A DNA stretch of 6,894 bases from a bacterium (GTDB lineage: Bacteria > Verrucomicrobiota > Verrucomicrobiae > Opitutales > Opitutaceae), in NCBI GenBank assembly GCA_021780625.1, contig JAJXYI010000477.1, positions 1 through 6,894 on the forward strand. The letters run 5' to 3'. Below the pieces are notes generated by a model. That model had not been told where the DNA came from. It saw nothing but the letters and a program-made list of their open reading frames with translations, and did no database searches. Positions 1 to 6,387 of the stretch are shown piece after piece. How positions within the stretch are numbered: the first letter of the stretch is position 1; every line of letters starts with the position of its first letter. The position numbers and the translations under genes were made by a program.

Positions 1-1
1 C

Positions 2-868
2 GGTTACGTGACCGCCTTCGGCTCCGTGGCTCCGGCACCCGCCGACGACGGCAGGCCGGCCGCCTCCGCCCGGCTGGCCCCGGCCGCACCGGGCGTGGTG
101 AAAGCCGTACTGGTGTCCGACGGCGCCCAGGTGAAACGCGGCCAGCTCCTCGTGGAACTGGTGGACCGGGTCGAAGTCGTTGCCGTGCGGAGCGCCCGCG
201 ACACGCTCGCCCGCCAGCGGAAACTCTTCGCCGAACACAACACATCCCTCAAGGCCCTTCAGCAGGCGGAGTCGGACCTGGCCTCGGCCGAGGCCCGTCT
301 CGCTCTCCTTCAGGTGCGTGCGCCGCTCTCCGGCACCGTCACTCATCTGTCCGCCCGTGCCGGTGAGGCGGTCGATCTCACCTCCGTGCTGGCCGACGTC
401 GTCGATCTCCAACGGCTCGCCGTGTCTGCGGAGATTCCCGCCTCCGAGGCCGCGGCCCTCCAGCCGGGGCAAAGCGTTGAGATCGCGGGCACGCACTCGG
501 TGTCGACCTCGCTCGATTATGTGAGCCCGACGGTGAATCCCATGGACGGCACCGTCACCGTTCGCGCCCCGCTTCCTGCGAAAGCCGGAGTTCCAGACGG
601 CGCCACGGTCCGTCTCCGCATCCTGACGGCGGAGCACTCGAACGTGCTCTCGGTCCCCGCGGCCAGCGTCATCACCCACGTCGACGGGAAAAGCGTGATC
701 AACCTCGTCAACGGCTCCGAAGCCACACAGGTCCCCGTGACGACCGGTCTTCGCGACGGCGGCCTGGTCGAGGTCCGCGGTGCCGGACTGAAGGCGGGAG
801 ACACCGTCGTCACGGTCGGTGCCTACGGGCTGCCGGCAAAGACGCAGGTGCGCATCGTGAAACCCTGA
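2..868 (+). CDS. RND efflux periplasmic adaptor subunit (membrane fusion protein), 5'-truncated
   Basis: This is the adaptor that links an inner-membrane RND pump to an outer-membrane channel in the periplasm. Reading from the first full codon, the order is typical of the family. The first lipoyl half comes first (about residues 1-55, with APGVVKAVLVSDGAQVKRGQ). A short alpha-hairpin rich in Arg, Ala, Glu and Leu follows (about 56-105). The second lipoyl half opens with VRAPLSGTV (about 106-145), then a beta-barrel, and finally a membrane-proximal domain ending GAYGLPAKTQVRIVKP. The reading frame is open to the left edge, and the signal peptide or lipid anchor is missing, so the true start lies outside the window. 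The GTG at 8 is internal, because it sits inside the first beta-strand of the lipoyl domain. The gene stops 16 bases before the permease start, which implies co-transcription. The family call is firm; the substrate cannot be read from this fragment. Confidence 0.9.
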   Translation, partial: GYVTAFGSVAPAPADDGRPAASARLAPAAPGVVKAVLVSDGAQVKRGQLLVELVDRVEVVAVRSARDTLARQRKLFAEHNTSLKALQQAESDLASAEARLALLQVRAPLSGTVTHLSARAGEAVDLTSVLADVVDLQRLAVSAEIPASEAAALQPGQSVEIAGTHSVSTSLDYVSPTVNPMDGTVTVRAPLPAKAGVPDGATVRLRILTAEHSNVLSVPAASVITHVDGKSVINLVNGSEATQVPVTTGLRDGGLVEVRGAGLKAGDTVVTVGAYGLPAKTQVRIVKP

Positions 869-884
869 ACCCGGCCGACCCAGC

Positions 885-3800
885 ATGAGTTCAGCCAAAA
901 AGTCCGCACTCGGGCGTTTCGCGACGCGAAATGCCGTCTCCATCGGTTTCATCGCCTTCGCACTCTGCCTCGCCGGCGTATTCTCCGCGCTCAATACACC
1001 GTCGTCCGTCTTCCCGGCCACCCCCTTTCCCCGGATCGTGGTCATGGTCGGCAACGGCATCATGCCGGCCAAGGAGATGATGGCGACCATCACCCGGCCC
1101 ATCGAGGAATCGATGAAGAGCATTCCCGGGGTTGTCTCGGTGCGTTCCTCCACCACCCGCGGTTCGGCGATCGTCAACGTCATCTTCGGCTGGGGATCCA
1201 ATATGGAGCAGGCCGAGCTCTACGTCATGGGGCACCTCTCCGACATCCGCTCCGACCTGCCGCCCACCGCAACCACCGACGTGTCGCGCGTCGCCTTCTC
1301 GCTCAGCTATCCCATCATCGGCATCAGCCTCACCAGCTCGACACGCACCCAGATGGATCTCTGGAACACGGCGACGTACTCCATCAAACCGCTGTTCCTG
1401 AAAATCCCCGGGGTCGCCAAGGTCGAGTTGCTCGGCGGTCACGCGCCCGAATACCACGTCGTCGTCGACCCGCTGAAGCTCCAGGCCGCGCACTTGTCGC
1501 TGCAGGACGTCAGTGATGCCCTGACGAAGAACAACCTCGTCGCCGCGGCGGGCATGCTCGTCGAAAACTACCACTTGTATCTCACGACGGTCGACGGACG
1601 CGTGCACTCGGCCGACGACATAGGGAACGCCGTGATCGCAGTCCGGGGCACCCATCCGATTCTGGTGAAGGACGTCGCCCGCGTCGTGGTCGGACCCGAA
1701 CCCGGCTACACGGTCGTCACAGCCCAGGGCCGCCAGGCGGTGCTCTTCAACATCGAGAGCCAGCCCGACAGCAGCGTGCTGCGGATCGCGAGCGATCTGA
1801 AGGCGCAACTGCGCAGCCTCAAGAGTCAGCTGCCGCCCGACATGCACCTGGCGTTCTTTTACGACCAGTCACAGTTCGTCCGCGACTCCGTTGGCAGCGT
1901 CTGGGATGCCATCGTCTTCGGCCTGATCCTCTCGTTCCTCATCCTGTTCCTGTTCCTGAAGAACTGGGGGAGCGTGCTCACCGCGATCGTCACGATCCCG
2001 ATCACCGTGCTCATCACACTCGTGGCGATGCACCTGACCCACATGAGCTTCAACATGATGACGCTCGGGGGAATCGCCGCTGCGATCGGCCTGGTGATCG
2101 ATGATGCGATCGTGGTCGTGGAGTCGATCTACACGAAAATCGCCGCGGGCCGCCCCCGGCTCGACGGCATCCAGGAAGGGGTTGGCGAGATCCTCCACGC
2201 GCTCGTCGGGTCGACGCTCACGCCCGTCGTCGTCTTCCTCCCGCTCGCTTATTTGAACGGCATGGCCGGCGTCTTCTTCCGCGCCCTCGGCCTGACCATG
2301 ACGGTGGCGCTGCTAGTCTCCCTGGCGCTTGCGGTCACCCTCACTCCCTCGCTCGCCGGATGGTTCATCCGGCCTCCAAAGGCGGCGGGCGTCGCCTCGC
2401 ACAACGAGGAAGGCGGCTTCCTGTTCCGACGCATTCTCCATGTTTACGAATTCGCGGTGCGCCGGGCCCTGCGCCACCGCTGGCTCACGTTCGTCGCCTG
2501 CGTCGGGGTGCTAGTCGCCGGGGTGTTCGTGTATCGACAACTTGAATCCAACTTCATGCCCGATTTCGACGAAGGCGGCTTCGTCATGGACTACACCGCG
2601 CTTCCCGGCACCAGTCTCGCGGAGACCTCGCGCGTGCTCGACCAGGCGGAAAAGCTCATCCGGGCCAACCCCGACGTCGAAAGCTATTCGCGCCGCCTCG
2701 GCACCCAGCTCGGTCCCTTCATCACCGAGCCCTACGTCGGCGACTATCTCATCAAGCTGAAGGCAAATCGAACGCACACGACCGAACAGGTGCTCGCGGC
2801 GATGCGCCACCAGTTCAACGAGCGCTTCCCATCAATCCGCTGGGATTTTCACGGATTTCTCGACGACCTTATCGGCGACCTCCAGATGGCCCCCGATCCC
2901 ATCGAGATCAAGCTGTACTCCCCCGACATGAACTGGCTGCAGAAGACCGCACGCCGCGTCGAGAAGCAGATCCAGAAAATCCCCGGGGTCGTCGACACCT
3001 TCGATGGGCTCACCGTCAGCGGTCCCTCGATCAACCTGCGCGTGAGGCCGGCCGACGCTGAACGCTACGGGCTCACGGTCCAGGACATCGCCGACACCGT
3101 GAACACGGCCCTGCTGGGACAGGTCTCGTCCCACGTCCTGCAGGGCGACCGCGTCGTCAACATCCGGGTACTCGCCGATCCCAAGTCCGTCTCCACCGTG
3201 GCCCAGCTCAAGGAGCTCCCGCTCCGCACGCGCTCGGGCGTCATCGTGCGTCTCGATCAGGTGGCCGATGTCCAGCTCCAGGCCGACGAGGTGGAGCTGA
3301 ACCGGGAGGACCTCCGCCAGTACGACATAGTTTCCGCGCGCCTCGAGGGCCGGGATCTCGGGAGCGCGATGAAACAGATCAAGGCCACGCTCGCGAACGA
3401 CGCCTGGCTTCCGCCCGGGTCCGTCGAATACGGTGGCCTGTACCGACTCCAACAGGAGTCGTTCCGAAACCTGGTCGCGGTGCTCGGCGCCGCCCTCCTG
3501 CTGGTCTTCACCGTCCTGCTGATCGAGTTTCGCTCGTTCCGCGAATCGTTCGCGATCGTCTTCGGGGCGATCCTCGCGCTCTTCGGAACAGTCGCGGCCC
3601 TGTGGCTTACCGGCATCTCGCTGAACATCGTCTCGTTTCTCGGCGCAATCATCGGCGTCGGAATCGTCGCGAAGAACGGCATCCTGGTGCTCGACTACAA
3701 CCAACAGCTGCTCGACCAGGGTCTCGATCCCATCGAGGCCCTCGTGCAGTCGGGCCTGCGCCGGCTGCGCCCCGTGCTGATGACCTCGCTCGCGGCGGCG

Positions 3801-3989
3801 TTGGGCATGCTCCCACTCGCCTGGGGCGTCGGCACCGGCGCCCAGATGCTTCAGCCGCTCGGCGTCTCCGTCATCGGCGCACTCGTGATTTCCGTCCTGC
3901 TCTCGCTGATCGCCACGCCGACCGTCTACTCGATCCTCAAGGGAGCGCAGTCTCGCGCCCCGCGGGCTGCGTCCCAGCCAGGCAGATAG
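885..3989 (+). CDS. RND superfamily efflux permease (inner membrane, proton-driven)
   Basis: A complete 1034-residue permease, close to the family's usual length, that should export a substrate by proton antiport. It has the expected fold: TM1 at about 15-37, a large periplasmic porter loop, TM2-TM6 at about 340-490, TM7 near 530-548, a second large loop, and TM8-TM12 from about 863 to 1014. The proton-relay residues are present: D406 and D407 in TM4 (GLVIDDAIVVVES), K930 in TM10 (GIVAKNGILVLDY) and R962 (RRLRPVLMTSLA), matching AcrB D407, D408, K940 and R971. The second porter half (NFMPDFDEGGFVMDY, PGTSLAETSRVL, YGLTVQDIADTV) recalls CzcA/CusA-type proteins, but those usually have a single Asp in TM4. 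A heavy-metal substrate is therefore not established. The ATG at 885 is chosen because it directly precedes a basic N-terminus and TM1; no Shine-Dalgarno sequence is visible upstream. It forms an operon with the adaptor; no outer-membrane factor follows. Confidence 0.95.
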   Translation: MSSAKKSALGRFATRNAVSIGFIAFALCLAGVFSALNTPSSVFPATPFPRIVVMVGNGIMPAKEMMATITRPIEESMKSIPGVVSVRSSTTRGSAIVNVIFGWGSNMEQAELYVMGHLSDIRSDLPPTATTDVSRVAFSLSYPIIGISLTSSTRTQMDLWNTATYSIKPLFLKIPGVAKVELLGGHAPEYHVVVDPLKLQAAHLSLQDVSDALTKNNLVAAAGMLVENYHLYLTTVDGRVHSADDIGNAVIAVRGTHPILVKDVARVVVGPEPGYTVVTAQGRQAVLFNIESQPDSSVLRIASDLKAQLRSLKSQLPPDMHLAFFYDQSQFVRDSVGSVWDAIVFGLILSFLILFLFLKNWGSVLTAIVTIPITVLITLVAMHLTHMSFNMMTLGGIAAAIGLVIDDAIVVVESIYTKIAAGRPRLDGIQEGVGEILHALVGSTLTPVVVFLPLAYLNGMAGVFFRALGLTMTVALLVSLALAVTLTPSLAGWFIRPPKAAGVASHNEEGGFLFRRILHVYEFAVRRALRHRWLTFVACVGVLVAGVFVYRQLESNFMPDFDEGGFVMDYTALPGTSLAETSRVLDQAEKLIRANPDVESYSRRLGTQLGPFITEPYVGDYLIKLKANRTHTTEQVLAAMRHQFNERFPSIRWDFHGFLDDLIGDLQMAPDPIEIKLYSPDMNWLQKTARRVEKQIQKIPGVVDTFDGLTVSGPSINLRVRPADAERYGLTVQDIADTVNTALLGQVSSHVLQGDRVVNIRVLADPKSVSTVAQLKELPLRTRSGVIVRLDQVADVQLQADEVELNREDLRQYDIVSARLEGRDLGSAMKQIKATLANDAWLPPGSVEYGGLYRLQQESFRNLVAVLGAALLLVFTVLLIEFRSFRESFAIVFGAILALFGTVAALWLTGISLNIVSFLGAIIGVGIVAKNGILVLDYNQQLLDQGLDPIEALVQSGLRRLRPVLMTSLAAALGMLPLAWGVGTGAQMLQPLGVSVIGALVISVLLSLIATPTVYSILKGAQSRAPRAASQPGR

Positions 3990-4000
3990 GATGAACTGAC

Positions 4001-4027
4001 GGCGGGGCGCGGAATGAGCGCCCCGCC
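4001..4027. terminator. GC-rich hairpin between convergent genes (probable bidirectional terminator)
   Basis: A perfect 10-bp inverted repeat: GGCGGGGCGC (4001-4010), a 7-base loop GGAATGA, and GCGCCCCGCC (4018-4027). It sits 11 bases after the permease stop and 4 bases beyond the receptor stop on the other strand, so it could end both transcripts. Neither side carries a T-run, so it is not a canonical intrinsic terminator. It may instead protect the 3' ends or work together with Rho. Confidence 0.55.
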
Positions 4028-4031
4028 CGGG

Positions 4032-5873
4032 TCACCAGCCGTAGCGCGCGCCCAGCATCCAGGCCCTGCGGGCCGAAGGCACCGAGGGGACTTCCTGGTA
4101 GTTCGTGTTCCAAAGGTTGTCGACCTGGGCCGTCAGTTCGAGGCTCCGGAGCCAGACCGGACGGTACGAAAGTCCCACCGCGCTCAGGACGACGTCGCTT
4201 GGGGAGGTGCGCAACGAATTGGGTTCCTGGATACGGGCCTCGTTGTCCAGCCGTAGCTCGAAGCCGCCGCCCAGCCGCGCCACCACTGCCGCCGTCAGCC
4301 GCTGACGGGCGTAGTTGAGCGCATAGAAACTCGCATCGACCGCCGCCGAGCCGTAGTTGGCGTCCTTGGTCAGGGCCGTGTAGCCGAGGTTCAGATCCAC
4401 CCAACGCCACGACCGGTACGCCACCAGTTCGACGCCTGCGGTCTTCACGTCGACCGCATTGGCGGTCCGCGCATAAACGCCCTGGAGGTAGGTCCAGTCG
4501 ACCAGGTTGTGATCGTCCCGCCAGAACACAGCACCTCGGACCGACCAAGCGCCCAGCGGAGTGCTCGCGCCGAGTTCGAAGTTGTCCGAGCGGGTGCGTC
4601 CGAGATTCGGATTGCCGCGAAACAGTCCCGAGTTCGGGCTCGAGTCCAGCGCCGTATAGGTCGCGACCTGCGAGGTGCCCGTCACGCTGGCATAGACGCG
4701 CGTCTCGCCACGCCCCGGCGCACGGACAGTCCGCGCGATCTCGAAGACGGGCGAAACGGCCGAACCGTCCTTGTTCGTGTCGTCGTAGGTCGCTCCCGCC
4801 TTCACGTCCAGAAGGCTGCCGTCCGCCAGGGCCCAGGTCTTCTCCGGCACGAGCACCAGCTTCAGCGTGTCGCGATGCCTGAACCGGCCGAAGACCAGCG
4901 AGGTCGACTCGAGCGCGTCCATCGCCGCCTGCGCATCGTAGTTCAGCACCAGCGCGTCGGCGCCGAGGGTGGAGCGGCCCGAAAGCCCGGCGCCCGTGAC
5001 CCACGTCGTGTGCTGGTACGGGTTGTAGAGGCCCGGGATGAAACGATCGAACTCGTAGTTGTCCTTGTTCCTGCGCCAGTAGGCCGCCGCCTCGAGGAAA
5101 TCGCCACCGCCGAGCTCAACCCGATGGTTCAGCGTCGCAAACACCGTCTGCAGGTCCTCCGTCTCGTCCACGTTGAACGGCGTGTAGAGATTCGGCCATC
5201 CGAAGAACTTCGACTGATACCCGGCGAACAGGTCCGTCTGCCCCGCCCGGCTGCGCAGCTGCAGCCTCGCATTGTAACGATAGAACTTGTGGTCTCCGTA
5301 CGGGATCGAGCCATCAGATGCCGAATGCGCGAACGCGACGTCCGCGCCGAGCGTCGCCGAATCGCCCAGGGCGTGCGTCGCCCCCTGATAGAATTCCTCC
5401 TTGTCGCTGTGATACTCGCCCCCGGCCGCCGACATCTCGCCGGCTTCCGTGATCGGACGCCAACCGTAGGCAATCGTGCCGACATTGGCATTCAACCCCT
5501 GCTCCGCGTCCGCCACGCCCGTCAGAACCTTTGGAGCCGTCAGCATCGCCGGAGCCACCGGGATCTCCGCAAGGTAGTGTCCCGTCTGCGGGTCGTACAC
5601 GGACACAGCGCCGATCTTGAACCCCGAGTTCTCGAAAATGCCGCCGCGAATCGTCACGTCCGCCTGCGTCTCCGCGCCGTTGCGCGCCTGGACGTCCACG
5701 CCTGGATCGAATTTCAGCGCCGAGACCGGCGTGGCAAAAGTCCCCACCGGATCCTGGTTCGCGACCTGAATCGAATAAACCGATACAGGCTCCAGGTTCA
5801 CGACCGGATCGCTTTGACCCAGGGCCGCCGTTGTGATGCCCGCCAGGGCGATGACACTGCACAGGTTTCTCAT
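4032..5873 (-). CDS. TonB-dependent outer-membrane receptor (BtuB-like size, ligand unknown)
   Basis: A 613-residue outer-membrane beta-barrel that should import a scarce ligand using TonB energy. The N-terminus is a short signal peptide (about residues 1-19) with likely cleavage at ALG|Q. The stretch around residues 27-37 (LEPVSVYSIQV) may hold the TonB box. The plug follows, with DPGVDVQARNG near 56-66, DVTIRGGIFENSGFKIG at 72-88 and VYDPQTGHYLAEIPV at 92-106. The rest is rich in alternating aromatic strands, with KFFGWPNLYTPF in the barrel and a C-terminal beta-signal ending in ARYGW. The ATG at 5873 is chosen because it directly precedes the signal peptide; the frame stays open far upstream, but only across the terminator and ferredoxin. 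No Shine-Dalgarno sequence or convincing promoter is seen. The size resembles BtuB, but no cobalamin riboswitch fits in the short leader, so the substrate stays open. It converges on the efflux operon and has no partner transporter in the window. Confidence 0.92.
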   Translation of the reverse strand: MRNLCSVIALAGITTAALGQSDPVVNLEPVSVYSIQVANQDPVGTFATPVSALKFDPGVDVQARNGAETQADVTIRGGIFENSGFKIGAVSVYDPQTGHYLAEIPVAPAMLTAPKVLTGVADAEQGLNANVGTIAYGWRPITEAGEMSAAGGEYHSDKEEFYQGATHALGDSATLGADVAFAHSASDGSIPYGDHKFYRYNARLQLRSRAGQTDLFAGYQSKFFGWPNLYTPFNVDETEDLQTVFATLNHRVELGGGDFLEAAAYWRRNKDNYEFDRFIPGLYNPYQHTTWVTGAGLSGRSTLGADALVLNYDAQAAMDALESTSLVFGRFRHRDTLKLVLVPEKTWALADGSLLDVKAGATYDDTNKDGSAVSPVFEIARTVRAPGRGETRVYASVTGTSQVATYTALDSSPNSGLFRGNPNLGRTRSDNFELGASTPLGAWSVRGAVFWRDDHNLVDWTYLQGVYARTANAVDVKTAGVELVAYRSWRWVDLNLGYTALTKDANYGSAAVDASFYALNYARQRLTAAVVARLGGGFELRLDNEARIQEPNSLRTSPSDVVLSAVGLSYRPVWLRSLELTAQVDNLWNTNYQEVPSVPSARRAWMLGARYGW

Positions 5874-5956
5874 GGAAACGGCGGTTGTAAGCCCTTTGAC
5901 GATCGAAACCAGCCAAAATGTTAAGGACATCGCGAATGTCTGATAACAATAGGCCC
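5874..5956 (-). other. Leader region of the TonB-dependent receptor
   Basis: 83 bases between the end of the ferredoxin terminator and the receptor start codon. It is more AT-rich than its surroundings at the distal end (ATTGTTATCA, CCTTAACATTTTGG on the minus strand), which suits a promoter, but no pair of hexamers is convincing. No Shine-Dalgarno sequence precedes the ATG (CCGCCGTTTCC). It is too short for a full cobalamin riboswitch. Confidence 0.4.
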
Positions 5957-5991
5957 AAAAAAAACGTCCGGCTGGGACCAGCCGGACGTTT
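5957..5991 (-). terminator. Rho-independent terminator of the ferredoxin gene
   Basis: Arms at 5962-5975 and 5978-5991 are perfectly complementary over 14 bp. Because a two-base loop cannot form, the real structure is a 13-bp stem with a 4-base loop. Read on the minus strand the stem is followed by eight T (5964-5957), the classic intrinsic terminator layout. On the plus strand there is no T-run after the stem, so it is directional. It starts 25 bases after the ferredoxin stop and ends 83 bases before the receptor start codon, separating these two same-strand genes. Confidence 0.93.
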
Positions 5992-6018
5992 GAGTCGAAA
6001 AGGAGGTGAGGAGACTCA
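5991..6018 (-). promoter_or_regulatory. 3'UTR stem-loop presenting an anti-Shine-Dalgarno loop
   Basis: On the minus strand TGAGTC (6018-6013, including the ferredoxin stop codon) is complementary to GACTCA (5996-5991). The 16-nt loop between them is TCCTCACCTCCTTTTC. The loop contains TCACCTCCTTT (6009-5999), which matches the conserved 3' end of bacterial 16S rRNA. An alternative stem over the stop codon (6024-6020 with 6014-6010) would also leave that segment unpaired. The element abuts the terminator, sharing base 5991. Complementarity is visible in the sequence; a regulatory role, for example as part of a 3'UTR-derived small RNA, is inference. Confidence 0.35.
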
Positions 6019-6249
6019 GTCTCCGTCGTTGCCGATCGCCTCGACCGGGCAGCCTTCCATGGCCTCGGTGCACTGGGCGATTTCTTCCTCGGTGGTCGGC
6101 TGCTTCGAGACGTAGGAATAACCTCCGTCGTCGTTGCGCGAGAAGAACGCAGGAGCCGTCTCGCGGCAGAGATCGCAGTCAATGCACTGCTGATCGACGT
6201 AAAATTTGCCCGGCACATTAACGGGCCACTTTTCAGCTTTATTTGCCAT
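6016..6249 (-). CDS. 4Fe-4S single-cluster ferredoxin
   Basis: A 77-residue acidic, soluble electron carrier predicted to hold one [4Fe-4S] cluster in the cytoplasm. The ligands are visible as CIDCDLC (C22, C25, C28) and the distal C67 in EGCP, the standard CxxCxxC...CP pattern of short ferredoxins with one cluster. A further cysteine, C60, is present, but there is no second cluster motif. The central segment RNDDGGYSYV and the lead-in NVPGKFYVDQQ resemble a ferredoxin type I associate with Verrucomicrobiota (recalled, not searched). The start at 6249 (MANKAEKWP) is preferred; a second in-frame ATG at 6258 would add three residues (MAP), and neither has a Shine-Dalgarno sequence. The gene appears monocistronic, since a strong terminator follows at once. 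The redox partner cannot be told from the neighbours. Confidence 0.93.
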   Translation of the reverse strand: MANKAEKWPVNVPGKFYVDQQCIDCDLCRETAPAFFSRNDDGGYSYVSKQPTTEEEIAQCTEAMEGCPVEAIGNDGD

Positions 6250-6387
6250 AGGTGCCATGAAGAAAATCCGGTCGCCCCCCCGATTGTCAAGTGGGCTCGC
6301 GGGAGTAAATCCGCTCCGAGCGGGGTGCTTTTCTTCTGCAGGCGGGAACGCTTGTATTTGGGATGCGTCTGCCTACTTTCGATCCAA
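6250..6387. other. Divergent intergenic spacer between ferredoxin and rhomboid gene
   Basis: About 138 bases that must hold the promoters of both divergent genes. It contains the TTGACA on the minus strand, a seven-base C run (6275-6281), and a small hairpin CCGCT-CCG-AGCGG (6311-6323) followed on the plus strand by a pyrimidine-rich stretch. I could not identify a convincing plus-strand promoter for the rhomboid gene; the best AT-rich patch is TTGTATTT near 6352-6359. Confidence 0.5.
6285..6290 (-). promoter_or_regulatory. Possible -35 element (TTGACA) upstream of the ferredoxin
   Basis: A perfect sigma-70 -35 consensus TTGACA reads on the minus strand at 6290-6285, upstream of the ferredoxin. 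At a 17-base spacing the -10 position (6267-6262) is ATTTTC, a poor match to TATAAT. Transcription from it would begin at or very near the start codons at 6258/6249, giving an almost leaderless mRNA. A run of seven G lies inside the spacer. The hexamer could also be a chance match. Confidence 0.2.

Noticed and set aside
891..1847. Minus-strand open frame of 318 codons (and a similar one at 2832-3704) antisense to the permease
   Set aside because: Asp-, Gly- and Arg-rich translations without recognisable domains; mirror artefacts of the permease codon use.
3937..5004. Minus-strand open frame of 355 codons overlapping receptor and permease end
   Set aside because: It is in another frame of the same strand as the receptor, dominated by Gly and Arg, and runs through the intergenic hairpin into the permease; a shadow frame.
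4509..5924. Long plus-strand open frame (471 codons) antisense to the receptor
   Set aside because: Its translation is very rich in Arg, Val and Glu with no domain, typical of the shadow of a GC-rich gene; the minus-strand receptor in the same DNA has clear family motifs.
5874..5956. Cobalamin riboswitch upstream of a BtuB-like receptor
   Set aside because: The space is only 83 bases and no B12-box-like sequence is visible.
5999..6009. Perfect plus-strand Shine-Dalgarno sequence AAAGGAGGTGA, suggesting a plus-strand gene
   Set aside because: No ATG lies at a suitable distance, and the possible frames downstream only read backwards through the ferredoxin; the sequence makes more sense on the minus strand as an anti-SD-like loop.
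5874..6290. Upstream extension of the receptor frame to codons well before 5873
   Set aside because: The extension would translate the terminator and overlap the ferredoxin; the ATG at 5873 directly precedes a good signal peptide.
6311..6323. Small hairpin CCGCT-CCG-AGCGG followed by a T-rich stretch as a terminator
   Set aside because: Only five base pairs and the T-run is broken; there is no gene upstream on the plus strand for it to terminate.
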